Below, piece after piece: positions 16,974 to 25,816 of a stretch of DNA of 64,000 nt. Where the stretch lies: assembly GCF_028283785.1 (NCBI RefSeq), contig NZ_JAPWKB010000021.1, forward strand, positions 1 through 64,000. The letters run 5' to 3'. Position 1 is the first letter of the stretch; the number at the start of each line of letters is the position of its first letter. The stretch is from Paraburkholderia sp. Its GTDB lineage: Bacteria > Pseudomonadota > Gammaproteobacteria > Burkholderiales > Burkholderiaceae. Under the pieces are notes generated by a model that saw nothing but the letters and a program-made list of their open reading frames with translations, did no database searches and was not told the origin of the DNA. Position numbers and translations under genes: made by a program.

Positions 16974-17900
16974 ATGCTTCACGGAATCGCTTTGCGCTAC
17001 TTCGTCGAGGTGGCGCGCACCGGGTCGCTGGCGGCGGCGTCGGAAAATCTGCACGTCGCGGTGTCGGCGATCAGCCGCCAGATCAGCAAGCTCGAACAGG
17101 ATGTCGGCACGCCGCTGTTCGAGCGGATGCCGCGCGGGATGGTCCTGACCGAGTCCGGCGAAATACTCGCGGATCACGCGCGCCGGTCGCTGCTCGAAGG
17201 CGACGCCGTGCTCAGCGAAATTTCGACGTCGCAGGCGCTGGGCAGCGGGGCGGTGCGGATCGGTTGTACCGAGGGTTTCACGCGCTCGTTCTTGCCGCGC
17301 GTGCTGGCCGATCATCACGCGGCCGTGCCGCAGGTGCGCTTCATGTTGCGCTCGGGCACGCCGGGCCAGGTCGAGCATTGGGTGGCCGTCGGCGAGGTGG
17401 ATGTGGGCGTCGCGTTTTCAACCGGCGATGCGACCCGGGTGCGGGTCGAATACAGCGCCGAAGTGCCGGTGTGCGCGTTGCTCGGACCCACGCATCCGCT
17501 CGCCGCGCGCGATCTGCTGACGCTTGCCGACTTGCAGCAGTATCCGGTGGCGTTGCTGGAGCGCGGCACGACCGCGCGTCAGTTGTTCGACTGGTGCTGT
17601 TCGATGCGCGGCATCAAGATCGAGCCGCTGTTGAGCAGCAATAACTCCAGCGCGCTGCACGCGTTCGCGTCGCTCGCCGATGTGATTACGCTCGGCAGTC
17701 GTTTGTCGTTGACGGGATTGAAGGACGACCTGTCGCTGATCGCGAAACGGATCGACGAACCGGTGTTGAATCAGCGGGTGCTGTGGGTGATGACGATGCG
17801 CGAGCGGCGCTTGTCGAACGCGGTGCGCGGACTGCTGGCGCGCATCACCGCCGCACTCGACGACGGCATGCAACGCGCGGGCAGCGATCGCGCAGCGTGA
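16974..17900 (+). CDS. LysR-family transcriptional regulator
   Basis: A 308-residue LysR regulator. The winged helix lies at about residues 1-62, with the recognition part AAASENLHVAVSAISRQISK, followed by a substrate-binding domain of the periplasmic-binding fold. The open frame includes an upstream TTG (16947), but that would fall inside the operator palindrome. ATG 16974 with AGGA upstream is chosen. It is divergent from the M20/MHS gene pair and most likely activates it when the imported substrate or its product is bound. The inducer is unknown. Confidence 0.92.
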   Translation: MLHGIALRYFVEVARTGSLAAASENLHVAVSAISRQISKLEQDVGTPLFERMPRGMVLTESGEILADHARRSLLEGDAVLSEISTSQALGSGAVRIGCTEGFTRSFLPRVLADHHAAVPQVRFMLRSGTPGQVEHWVAVGEVDVGVAFSTGDATRVRVEYSAEVPVCALLGPTHPLAARDLLTLADLQQYPVALLERGTTARQLFDWCCSMRGIKIEPLLSSNNSSALHAFASLADVITLGSRLSLTGLKDDLSLIAKRIDEPVLNQRVLWVMTMRERRLSNAVRGLLARITAALDDGMQRAGSDRAA

Positions 17901-17931
17901 CGGAGGGCGTCGCGCTGCGCTGCCGGACGGT

Positions 17932-19569
17932 TTAATCGAGCGTCAGGCCGTCGAACCGGTGACCGCCGAGCGGGCTGATCTCGTAGCCTTTCAGATGCTT
18001 CGACACCAGTTGATACGCGTTCGCGTACGCGATCGGAGTGTACGGCACCTGGTCCTTGAAGACCACTTGCGCCTGCTCGTACAGCGACGTGCGCGCTTTT
18101 TGATCGGGGATCAACCGTGCCTTGGCGAGCAGGTCGTCGAACGTCCTGTTGCACCACTTCGCGACGTTGCTGCCATGCACCGCGTCGCAACCGAGCGTGG
18201 TGCCGAGCCAGTTGTCCGGGTCGCCGTTGTCGCCCATCCAGCCGTACAGGATGGCGTCGTGTTCGCCGTCCTGCTTCGCGCGCTTGTTGTACTCCGCCCA
18301 TTCGTAGCTGACGATATTCGCCTTCACTCCGATTTTCGCCCAGTCGGACTGAATCAGTTGCGCCATCAACTTTGCGTTCGGGTTGTAGCCACGCTGAACC
18401 GGCATCGCCCACAGCGTGATCGAAAAGCCGTTCGGAAAGCCTGCTTCCTTCAGCAGTTCGCGCGCTTTGGCCGGATCGCGCGGCGCATCTTTCAGGTTCG
18501 GATTGAACGACCATTGCGACGGCGGCATCGGATTCGCGGCGACGGTCGCGGCGCCTTCGTAGACCGTCTTGATGATGGCCTGTTTGTCCACCGCCATGTC
18601 GAGCGCGCGACGCACCAGTACGTTATCGAGCGGCTTGTGCTGCGTGTTGTAGCCGACATAGGCGACGTTGAAGCCCACGCCCGACAGCACCGTCAGGTTC
18701 GGATTCTTGCGTGCCGTCTGGATATCGGTCGGACGCGCGAACGACGTCAGTTGGCAATCGCCGTTGGCGAGCTTCTGCATTCGCACCGACGCGTCCGGCG
18801 TGATCGCGAACACCAGTTTGTCGATATGCACGTCCTTCTTGTTCCAGAAGGTCGGATTCGCGTCGTAGCGGATCGTCGCGTCCTTCTGATAGTCGCGAAG
18901 GATGAACGGGCCGGTGCCCACCGGCTGCGTGTTGATGTTTTCGGTATGCCCCTGCTTGAGCAACTGGGCCGCGTATTCGGCGGACAGGATCGATGCGAAC
19001 TCCATCGCGATGTTGCGCACGAACACGACGTCCGGCGTTTTCAGCGTGAACCTGACGGTGTAGTCGTCGAGCTTGTCGACCGATGCGATGTTCTTGTCGT
19101 AACCGAGATCGGTCAGATACGGAAAGCTGACCGGATGCGCTTTCTGGAACGCGTCGTTCGGGTCGATCATCCGTTTGAACGTGAACAGCACGTCGTCCGC
19201 ATTGAAGTCGCGGGTCGGCTTGAACCACGCGGTGGACTGGAATTTGACGCCGTGACGGAGATGGAACGTAAAGCTCTTTGCGTCGGGCGCTTCGTCCCAC
19301 GTGTCGGCGAGGCCCGGCACCAGATCGAGCGAGCCGCGCTTGAATTCGACCAGCGTGTCGTAGACGGCGTGCGCGCCCGCGTCGAAGTCGGTGCTGGTCG
19401 TGTATTGCGCGGAGTCGAAACCCGCCGGACTGCCTTCCGAGCAGAACACTACCGTTTTCGATGCTGCGAACGCATCGACCGGCAACGCGCCGATGCTCAG
19501 GACGAAGGCTGCGCCCAGCGCGCAGACCGGGTTGAAGGCAGTGCGCGCAAGGCGGCGGGATCGGATCAT
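17932..19569 (-). CDS. Dipeptide/oligopeptide ABC transporter substrate-binding protein
   Basis: A periplasmic solute-binding protein of 545 residues, family SBP_bac_5, close to DppA. The signal peptide occupies about residues 1-35, ending in DAFAASKTVVFCSEGSP, where the mature start resembles DppA. Characteristic stretches include ADDVLFTFKRMIDP, PVGTGPFILRDYQKD and DILYGWMGDNGDPDNWLG-like sequence near residue 440. It would deliver di- or oligopeptides (or haem/aminolevulinate) to a permease, but no permease or ATPase gene is adjacent, so it must use components encoded elsewhere. Upstream lies a 120-base A/T-richer region before ogt. It converges on the LysR gene. Confidence 0.92.
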   Translation of the reverse strand: MIRSRRLARTAFNPVCALGAAFVLSIGALPVDAFAASKTVVFCSEGSPAGFDSAQYTTSTDFDAGAHAVYDTLVEFKRGSLDLVPGLADTWDEAPDAKSFTFHLRHGVKFQSTAWFKPTRDFNADDVLFTFKRMIDPNDAFQKAHPVSFPYLTDLGYDKNIASVDKLDDYTVRFTLKTPDVVFVRNIAMEFASILSAEYAAQLLKQGHTENINTQPVGTGPFILRDYQKDATIRYDANPTFWNKKDVHIDKLVFAITPDASVRMQKLANGDCQLTSFARPTDIQTARKNPNLTVLSGVGFNVAYVGYNTQHKPLDNVLVRRALDMAVDKQAIIKTVYEGAATVAANPMPPSQWSFNPNLKDAPRDPAKARELLKEAGFPNGFSITLWAMPVQRGYNPNAKLMAQLIQSDWAKIGVKANIVSYEWAEYNKRAKQDGEHDAILYGWMGDNGDPDNWLGTTLGCDAVHGSNVAKWCNRTFDDLLAKARLIPDQKARTSLYEQAQVVFKDQVPYTPIAYANAYQLVSKHLKGYEISPLGGHRFDGLTLD

Positions 19570-19689
19570 GGTTTCCTGTGCGGTCAGGACATCGGTTGAG
19601 AGGGCTAACGCCCTTCACTGTACCGCGCAGAAAATATTGTCTGAAGTGATCAATCGGACTTTGGATATTCCGTCCGACCACCCAAAAAG

Positions 19690-20259
19690 TCAGTACAGCG
19701 ACAGCTGTCCGGGATGCGCATCGGCGTGTGCGGCCTTGCGGATCCGCTTGCCCGATGATCCGGCCGTGACCGTGATCGTATCCACCGATTCGACCGCGAG
19801 CAGGATTGCTTTGGCTTCGAGGCCGCCCGCGAAACCGGTGAGATGACCCGCCGCGCCGATCACGCGATGACACGGCGCGATGATCGAAATCGGGTTCCGG
19901 CCATTGGCTGCGCCGACCGCGCGCACCGCCTTCGGATTGCCGATCTGCGCGGCGATGTCCGAGTAGCTGCGCGTTTCGCCGAACGGGATGGTCAGCAATG
20001 CGTCCCACACCTGTTTCTGGAACGCGGTGCCTTCGAACGCGAGATCGAGTTCGAAGCGGGTGCGCCGGCCCGCGAAATATTCGGTCAACTGGCGCTCGGT
20101 GTCGTCGAGGATCGGGCTATGGCTGGCTTCGCTCATCGGGCCGAGCCGCACGCGATCGGGGCGGTCGTCCTCCCACAGGATCGCGACGAGTTGCGCGCCT
20201 TTCGCGATGAGTTTCAGCTGGCCGACCGGCGAGTCCATCAGCTTGAAGACGTAAGACAT
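19690..20259 (-). CDS. ogt: Methylated-DNA-[protein]-cysteine S-methyltransferase
   Basis: A suicide DNA-repair protein of 189 residues that removes methyl groups from O6-methylguanine or O4-methylthymine onto its own cysteine. The acceptor is Cys130 in the motif IIAPCHRVIG. The helix-turn-helix and arginine finger lie in RAVGAANGRNP (about 113-123), and the Asn-hinge is present. ATG 20259 has GGAG upstream, and longer in-frame extensions lack support. Compared with E. coli Ogt (171 residues) it has an extra basic tail ending in GQLSLY, which resembles the QL(S/D)LF sliding-clamp-binding peptide. It is a single gene. Confidence 0.95.
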   Translation of the reverse strand: MSYVFKLMDSPVGQLKLIAKGAQLVAILWEDDRPDRVRLGPMSEASHSPILDDTERQLTEYFAGRRTRFELDLAFEGTAFQKQVWDALLTIPFGETRSYSDIAAQIGNPKAVRAVGAANGRNPISIIAPCHRVIGAAGHLTGFAGGLEAKAILLAVESVDTITVTAGSSGKRIRKAAHADAHPGQLSLY

Positions 20260-20357
20260 GAGACTGCTCCATCGGTGAGTCGTGGTGGATCGTGCTTCGG
20301 TATCCAGTGTAGACGAGGCGGCGCCCCGCGATCCGGCGACACGGCGATTCAAGCAAA

Positions 20358-20387
20358 AAAGCCCGCATTCTCACGAATGCGGGCTTT
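20358..20387 (-). terminator. Intrinsic terminator of the minus-strand MFS gene
   Basis: AAAGCCCGCATTC (20358-20370) and GAATGCGGGCTTT (20375-20387) form a 13-bp stem with a TCAC loop. On the minus strand the stem is followed by a run of T (A-run at 20355-20360). It lies 38 bases beyond the stop of the 20425-21918 gene. Confidence 0.85.
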
Positions 20388-20424
20388 CCGGTCCTGACGC
20401 CCTTGCGGGCTTAGCGGCGACGCG

Positions 20425-21918
20425 TCACGCTTGCGCAGCGGCTTTGCCGTCGACGAAATCTTCGGCGTCGACGTCATAGCCCGACGGTTCCCAACGCACC
20501 GCCAGCAATGCGATCAGTCCGACCAGCGGCGCGATCGCGATGATCCAGAACACGCGGGTGGACAGCGCGGCGGCCAGCACCGGGAACAGGAACAGCGACA
20601 CGGTCGAGCTCGAACGCATCAGCGTCTGGTTCAGGCCGACGCCGACGCCGCGCAACGAGGTCGGATAGCTCAGCGACGCGAACGTCATCGTGTGCGAACC
20701 CGGGCCGACGCCCTGGCCGAACAGGAACAGCGCAAGCATGCCGACCGCAATCGCGACTTCGCCGGTGGCGTGCGGCTTGCCGACCAGCGCCAGCCCGACC
20801 AGCGCGATGAACTGAAACACATAGCCGACCACCGTCATGTTCCACGCGCCGAAACGCGGTACCGTGCGCACGGCGATCAGTCCGCCGACGAACGCAAACC
20901 CCAGATTCAGCACCAGCGATGCGAGGATCGTGGTCAGCATCGATTGCGCGAGGAAGCTCGAAATGATCACCGGCAAGCCAAACGCCACCGCGTTGTACGC
21001 GAACGACGACGCAATGCTGATCACCGTCGCCAGCACCGTGCGTCGCAGATACACGCCGCGCAGCAACGCACCGTAATTCGCCCACGACGACTTGCGCACC
21101 GTGCGTACGCCCGGCTTCGCGGCGACGTCGTCGGCGACTTTCGCGTCGATGCCGTACGAGCGGCGCAGGATTTTTGCGGCGCCTTCGAGGTCGCCCTGAT
21201 TGGCGGCCCACACCGGCGATTCGCTGATGTAGCGGCTACGCACGGCAATGATGATGATTGCCGGCACCGCGCCGAAGCCCAGAATCAGACGCCACAGCAA
21301 GCCGGAATGGCTCGCGGGCAGCGTCGAATAGAACGCCAGCACGAGCAGATATGAAATGCTGATCGCGGCATACCAGACGGGGCACCACATGGCCACCCGC
21401 GACGCTTTGTTGCCGCGCCCTTGCAGCCGCGAGAATTCGGCGAGAAACGCCATTGCGACGGGCAGATCGATACCGACGCCCAGACCCATCACGAAGCGCG
21501 CACCGCCGAGCACCCACGCGTTCGGCGCGAATGCGCAAGCAAGCGCGGCGATCACGAAGAAGAACATGTCGGCCATGAACACGCGGTAGCGGCCGATCCG
21601 GTCGGTCAGGAAACCGCCGAGGCATGCGCCGACGATCGCGCCGAACGTGATCGCCGATGCGACCAGGCCTGTGCCGGTCGGCGTCAGCGAAAACTCGCGC
21701 GCCACGTCTTTCAGCCCAAACGCGAGCGCGCCGAGATCGTAGGCGTCGAGAAACACACCGCCGAGCGCGATCGCCACGACGATGCGTGCGTCGCTGCCGG
21801 CGGCCGCGCCGATGTTGACCAGGCGGGAAACGTCGGCGGCGGAACGGATGACGGACGGCAGGGTGGTCGCGCCTTTTGAATCGGCGGGGCGAAGTTCGGA
21901 CGGAAACGTAGTGGACAT
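20425..21918 (-). CDS. MFS transporter, sugar-porter/aromatic-acid-like
   Basis: A 497-residue inner-membrane carrier with about 12 hydrophobic segments and long hydrophilic ends. It has GGFLTDRIGRYRVFMADM between segments 2 and 3, RFVMGLGVGIDLPVAMAFLAEF in segments 4-5, and a central loop with ESPVWAANQGDLEGAAKILRR typical of sugar-porter and aromatic-acid symporters. The last half has SLRGVGVGLNQTLMRSS. It is probably proton-coupled uptake, with an unknown substrate. A single-gene unit, it ends in a strong intrinsic terminator and diverges from nothing nearby, with the HPP gene ending 177 bases upstream on the same strand. Confidence 0.88.
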   Translation of the reverse strand: MSTTFPSELRPADSKGATTLPSVIRSAADVSRLVNIGAAAGSDARIVVAIALGGVFLDAYDLGALAFGLKDVAREFSLTPTGTGLVASAITFGAIVGACLGGFLTDRIGRYRVFMADMFFFVIAALACAFAPNAWVLGGARFVMGLGVGIDLPVAMAFLAEFSRLQGRGNKASRVAMWCPVWYAAISISYLLVLAFYSTLPASHSGLLWRLILGFGAVPAIIIIAVRSRYISESPVWAANQGDLEGAAKILRRSYGIDAKVADDVAAKPGVRTVRKSSWANYGALLRGVYLRRTVLATVISIASSFAYNAVAFGLPVIISSFLAQSMLTTILASLVLNLGFAFVGGLIAVRTVPRFGAWNMTVVGYVFQFIALVGLALVGKPHATGEVAIAVGMLALFLFGQGVGPGSHTMTFASLSYPTSLRGVGVGLNQTLMRSSSTVSLFLFPVLAAALSTRVFWIIAIAPLVGLIALLAVRWEPSGYDVDAEDFVDGKAAAQA

Positions 21919-22095
21919 GCTGTGGCTGCGGGCAAAGACGCGAGGGTACAGGCGCCGCCGCCCTGCGACAAAGGCATTTCCGTTATTAGCTTATGGAACC
22001 GTGTGCAACGCGCTTCCAAAAAATTACGTATTACTTTCGACGATGCGGCGGCGCGCGTGGCGACGACGTCGCCGCATCAAGTCAGCAGGCACTCA

Positions 22096-22602
22096 CTATC
22101 GACGAGGCCACCGCTCGCCGCGCACGACGTTGTTGAACAGCAGCGCAATCAGCAGCAAGGACAGCACGCCGGCCAGCACCGGCACGATCAGAAACTGCGC
22201 GGACACGCCGCCGGCGAGCATGATCACCAGCGGATCGGCGCCGGCCGGTGGATGGACGGTGCGCGTCAGTTGCATCGCGGCAATCGCAAGGCCGACCGCA
22301 ACGGCCATCTGCCAGATGCCGACGCCACCGACGGCCACCACCGCAAGCCCGACCGCCGACGCGATCAGATGCCCGAGCACGAGGTTTTTCGGTTGCGCGA
22401 ACGCGCTGTCGGGTGCGGCGAACAGCAACACGCTCGACGCACCGAACGGCGCGATCAGCAACGGCAAGCCGGTCGAACTGGCCAGCATGCCGAGCACGCC
22501 GATCGCGAGCGTGCCGCCGAGAAACCCCAGCAACGCGGGCCGCGCGACCACGCGAAACGCGCGTCGGACGCCGTCGCTTGCGGGTTCTGAAATATTCTCC
22601 AT
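22096..22602 (-). CDS. HPP-family membrane protein
   Basis: A small integral membrane protein of 168 residues with four to five hydrophobic segments. The name-giving motif is seen in LTRTVHPPAGADPL (about residues 116-129). Conserved GHLIASAVGL and PFGASSVLLFAAP also match the family. Related proteins have been linked to nitrite transport in plastids and cyanobacteria, but the bacterial role is not settled. ATG 22602 gives the family's usual short N-terminus. It lies just downstream of the formate dehydrogenase terminator and has its own transcript or is weakly read through. Confidence 0.82.
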   Translation of the reverse strand: MENISEPASDGVRRAFRVVARPALLGFLGGTLAIGVLGMLASSTGLPLLIAPFGASSVLLFAAPDSAFAQPKNLVLGHLIASAVGLAVVAVGGVGIWQMAVAVGLAIAAMQLTRTVHPPAGADPLVIMLAGGVSAQFLIVPVLAGVLSLLLIALLFNNVVRGERWPRR

Positions 22603-22612
22603 TGAAGCCCCC

Positions 22613-22662
22613 AAAAAAAGCGCGCGCTGTCCTGCGTGCCGGAACATGCAGGACAGCGCGCG
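22613..22662 (-). terminator. Strong intrinsic terminator after formate dehydrogenase
   Basis: CGCGCGCTGTCCTGC (22621-22635) pairs perfectly with GCAGGACAGCGCGCG (22648-22662), a 15-bp stem with a 12-base loop. On the minus strand a run of seven T follows (22613-22619). It lies 45 bases past the formate dehydrogenase stop. Confidence 0.9.
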
Positions 22663-22707
22663 TCGCGATGTATTGCGACATCGGTCAGATGGGTTTATTC
22701 AGCCCGC

Positions 22708-23910
22708 TCATGCAACCTTGAACCGGCTGGCTTCTTCGGAACCGGAGGTCGCATTGCCCGCCGAGTACGAGTGCGCGCCCACACCGGCCAGCTTGCCGCC
22801 ATCGACGATCAGGTACTCGTCGCGGATCGCCCGCTTGTCGAACCAGCACTCGAGGATTTCCCGTGTGCCCGCCGCGTAGCGCGCCTGCGCCGACAGCGTC
22901 GTGCCGGACGTGTGCGGCGTCATCCCTTGATGCGGCATGGTGCGCCACGGATGATCGCGCGGGGCCGGCTGCGGGAACCACACGTCGCCCGCATAACCGG
23001 CGAGCTGGCCGCTTTCGAGTGCGCGCACGATCGCGTCGCGGTCGCAGATCTTGCCGCGAGCCGTGTTGATGATGTACGCGCCGCGCTTCATCTTCGAGAT
23101 CATCTTTTCGTCGAACAGATGCTCGGTTTCCGGGTGCAGCGGACAATTGATCGTGACCACGTCGCACACCTTCGCCATCGATTCGACGTTCGGATGCCAC
23201 GTCGCGCCGAGTTCGCGTTCGACGTCTGCCGGCAGACGATGGCGGTCGGTGTAATGCAGTTTCACGTCGAACGGCTTCAGGCGACGCAGTACCGCCGCGC
23301 CGATGCGCCCGGCCGCGACCGTGCCGACGTGCATGCCTTCCAGATCGTAGGCGCGCTCGACGCAATCGGCGATGTTCCAGCCGCCCTTCTTGACCCATTC
23401 GTGCGACGGCAGATAGTTACGCACTTGCGACAGGATCATCATCACGACGTGTTCGGCGACGCTGATGCTGTTGCAGTACGTGACTTCGGCGACCGTGATG
23501 CCGCGTTCGATCGCGGCTTGCAGATCGACGTGATCCGAGCCGATGCCGGCTGTCAGCGCGAGCTTGAGTTTCGGCGCCTTTGCGATCCGTTCGGCGGTGA
23601 GGTACGCGGGCCAGAACGGTTGGGAGATGACCACTTCGGCGTCGTGCAATTCGCGTTCGAACGTGGAGTTCGGGCCGTCCTTGTCGGACGTGACGACCAG
23701 GGTGTGGCCTTGCGATTCCAGATAACGGCGCAAGCCGAGTTCGCCCGACACGCTGCCGAGCAATTCGCCCGGCGTGAAGTCGATTGCTTCGGGCGTCGGA
23801 GCGGTTTGTCCGTCGTGATACTTCGTGATCGAGGGAACGTCGTCGCGCGCGTACTTTTTCGGCATGCCGTTGACGGGGTCGTCGTAAAGCACGCAAAGAA
23901 CCTTGGCCAT
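22708..23910 (-). CDS. fdh: NAD-dependent formate dehydrogenase
   Basis: A metal-free, cytoplasmic D-2-hydroxyacid-dehydrogenase-type enzyme of 400 residues that oxidises formate to CO2 while making NADH. The Rossmann motif GTVAAGRIG, Asp in YTDRHRLP (NAD rather than NADP), catalytic Arg in NTARGKICD and His in TPHTSGTTLS match the Pseudomonas sp. 101 enzyme closely, as does the length. ATG 23910 follows GAGAGAGAC; a start 15 bases further up is less likely. A LysR gene lies upstream on the same strand, with a 19-bp dyad between the two. It probably supplies energy from formate released during C1 or methoxy-group catabolism. Confidence 0.95.
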   Translation of the reverse strand: MAKVLCVLYDDPVNGMPKKYARDDVPSITKYHDGQTAPTPEAIDFTPGELLGSVSGELGLRRYLESQGHTLVVTSDKDGPNSTFERELHDAEVVISQPFWPAYLTAERIAKAPKLKLALTAGIGSDHVDLQAAIERGITVAEVTYCNSISVAEHVVMMILSQVRNYLPSHEWVKKGGWNIADCVERAYDLEGMHVGTVAAGRIGAAVLRRLKPFDVKLHYTDRHRLPADVERELGATWHPNVESMAKVCDVVTINCPLHPETEHLFDEKMISKMKRGAYIINTARGKICDRDAIVRALESGQLAGYAGDVWFPQPAPRDHPWRTMPHQGMTPHTSGTTLSAQARYAAGTREILECWFDKRAIRDEYLIVDGGKLAGVGAHSYSAGNATSGSEEASRFKVA

Positions 23911-24050
23911 GTTGTCTCTCTCCACTCAATTTAAATGTCGATCCGGCATGACGATGTCTGCCGGTGCGATCGATGTGTTGCTTGCGATACATCGATGAGC
24001 ACAGTGTCTTTGAGTGAATCGACAGGGTCCAATCGTTTGAACGGATTGGC

Positions 24051-24069
24051 TGATAAGCGACGCTTATCA
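24051..24069. promoter_or_regulatory. 19-bp palindrome, probable LysR operator for fdh
   Basis: TGATAAGCGACGCTTATCA is a perfect dyad around a central A and contains T-N11-A. It lies between the LysR stop (24089) and the formate dehydrogenase start (23910), about 141-159 bases upstream of the latter. Binding by the adjacent LysR protein is inferred. Confidence 0.6.
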
Positions 24070-24088
24070 ACGCGCGGCGAAGCGTGGA

Positions 24089-25015
24089 TCAGCGCACGGC
24101 CGGAGCGGGTCGCGGCAAGAGCGAATCGAAGCGGTGTTGCAGATCGAGTTGCGCGGCGGCGGTCCACATCGCCGCGACCAGCGGCGGCATCGACGGCGTG
24201 TTGCGCGTGATGAGCCCGATCTCGCGCGTGAGTTCGGGTTCGAGCGGCGTCGCGGTGACGCCGCTTTTCGCATCGAGCACGCTCAACAGACTGTGCGGCA
24301 AGATGCTGTGCAAGCCAGCGTATTGCACGTTCGAATACAACGCGAGCAGCGAATCCGTTTCGAGCACGACGGTCGGTTGAACGCCCGCGCGCCGGAACGC
24401 AGCACTGATGACCTGACGGTTTTGCATCGCGGTGCTCAGCAGACAGAACGGCAACTCGCCCAGCGCGTCCCACTGGTTGACACCAGCGTTCGCGTTCGAG
24501 TTTGCCGGCGACAGCAGAAAATATCGCTCGCGATACAGCGGCGACACCGCAAAGCCCGCTTGCACGCGATCGTCGAGATAGGTAAAGCCGACGTCGATTT
24601 CGTAGTCGTCGAGCTGTCGAAGGATCGCGTCGGCGCTCAGCGAGCGCACGGTATAGCGAATCGCGTCGTGATGCGCGCGGCACGCGCCGAGCAACAGGCT
24701 GACGATCGGCATCGTGGTCGGAATCACGCCGATGCGCAGCGTGCCCGTCAACCGCACCTGCGCCGCCGACGCATCCTGGCGCATGTGTTCGAGCGTCGCC
24801 AGCGTCTGACGCGCCCAGCCGAGCACGCGTTCGCCTTCTTCGGTCAGGCCGAGAAAGCGGCGTCCGCGTTTGACGATCACGAGACCCAGTTCGGTTTCGA
24901 GGCTGCGAATCGCGGACGACAATGCGGGCTGCGACACATTGCAGATTTCCGCTGCCTTCGCGAAGTGCTGCTCGCGGGCCAGCGTGACGAGATAGTGCAG
25001 TTGACGGATAAACAT
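24089..25015 (-). CDS. LysR-family regulator, likely of formate dehydrogenase
   Basis: A 308-residue LysR protein. Its helix-turn-helix, FAKAAEICNVSQPALSSAIRSLE (residues 18-40), heads a typical effector-binding domain beginning GTLRIGVIPTTMP. It belongs to the CbbR/CysB-like branch seen next to formate dehydrogenase genes in other betaproteobacteria; the assignment rests on position. It is transcribed in the same direction as the fdh gene 178 bases downstream, rather than divergently. The intervening space carries a palindromic T-N11-A site. The inducer may be formate. Confidence 0.88.
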   Translation of the reverse strand: MFIRQLHYLVTLAREQHFAKAAEICNVSQPALSSAIRSLETELGLVIVKRGRRFLGLTEEGERVLGWARQTLATLEHMRQDASAAQVRLTGTLRIGVIPTTMPIVSLLLGACRAHHDAIRYTVRSLSADAILRQLDDYEIDVGFTYLDDRVQAGFAVSPLYRERYFLLSPANSNANAGVNQWDALGELPFCLLSTAMQNRQVISAAFRRAGVQPTVVLETDSLLALYSNVQYAGLHSILPHSLLSVLDAKSGVTATPLEPELTREIGLITRNTPSMPPLVAAMWTAAAQLDLQHRFDSLLPRPAPAVR

Positions 25016-25070
25016 GTCGCTGGCCGGCCCGTATCGTTAGGGTGAGCCTGTCGTCGGGCTCATGCGTGAT

Positions 25071-25730
25071 TCATATCAGCAGATCTTCATAGAACGCGCC
25101 GAACGGCCGCGTCGGATGCGCGAGCTGAATTTCGAGGATCCACAGACCGGCATCGGGACAGGATTCGAAACTGCCGAGATCGCCTGCCTTGAAGATTGCG
25201 TGCGGGAAATCGCTGACGCGATGCCCTTTGATGTCGAGATTCAATTTCCAGCCGAGCGCGGCGGCGCGTTCGGCGGCGTAGTCGTACAGCGCCTTGCCAC
25301 CCGCGCCCGTGCTGCGCCAATGCTGTTCGACATCGTCGAATACGGTTTTGGCGGCAGTGGCGCAGGCCTGCATGTCCGCGTCGTTGCCGACCACGAAGGT
25401 CGCGCCTGCGTCGCCTTCATGCGCGTCCCAGACCACGCCGAGATCGATAAAGAAAATATCGTCGTCGTTCAGACGCGGATCGACGTCGGCGCGCTGCTTG
25501 AAGGTTTTTAGCGTGTTCTCGCCGAACCGGATCAGGATCGGATGCCAGATGCGGTCCATGCCGAGTTCGACCAACAGCTTCTTGCACTCGACGTTCGCTT
25601 CCGATTCGAGCATCCCCGGCCGCACGATCCGGCTCATTCTGTCCACGACATCCCACGTCTTGTCACGTGCGACTTTCATCGATTCCAGTACGTACTTTCC
25701 ACCCACTGCCTGCTGCGTTACCGCTTCCAT
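25071..25730 (-). CDS. M24-family metallopeptidase/creatinase-like hydrolase
   Basis: A compact 219-residue pita-bread-fold protein related to methionine aminopeptidase and Xaa-Pro peptidase, consisting of the catalytic domain only. Metal-ligand candidates are Asp in FFIDLGVVWD, Asp in GDAGATFVVG, His in IKGHRVSDFPH and Glu in LWILEIQLAHP. The final Glu ligand region differs from true aminopeptidases, so a non-peptidase role is possible. ATG 25730 has AGAGG upstream, and longer frames run into the promoter region. It is divergent from the MocR-type regulator gene, which probably controls it. The substrate is unknown. Confidence 0.82.
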   Translation of the reverse strand: MEAVTQQAVGGKYVLESMKVARDKTWDVVDRMSRIVRPGMLESEANVECKKLLVELGMDRIWHPILIRFGENTLKTFKQRADVDPRLNDDDIFFIDLGVVWDAHEGDAGATFVVGNDADMQACATAAKTVFDDVEQHWRSTGAGGKALYDYAAERAAALGWKLNLDIKGHRVSDFPHAIFKAGDLGSFESCPDAGLWILEIQLAHPTRPFGAFYEDLLI

Positions 25731-25745
25731 CAAAACCTCTCTCGT

Positions 25746-25765
25746 TATATCCCGTAGAATATATC
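25746..25765. promoter_or_regulatory. Repeated TATATC motif in the M24/MocR divergent region
   Basis: TATATC occurs at 25746-25751 and 25760-25765, 14 bases apart, in an A/T-rich patch between two divergent starts (25730 and 25817). MocR regulators usually bind direct repeats in such shared promoters. Binding is inferred. Confidence 0.4.
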
Positions 25766-25816
25766 GGTCGGCTCTGCGCATGTCTATAAGGCGTATGACG
25801 AGGTAATGGAGAAGTC

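Noticed and set aside
22613..22662. Small RNA in the hairpin after formate dehydrogenase
   Set aside because: A 15-bp stem followed by a T-run on the minus strand is explained fully as an intrinsic terminator.
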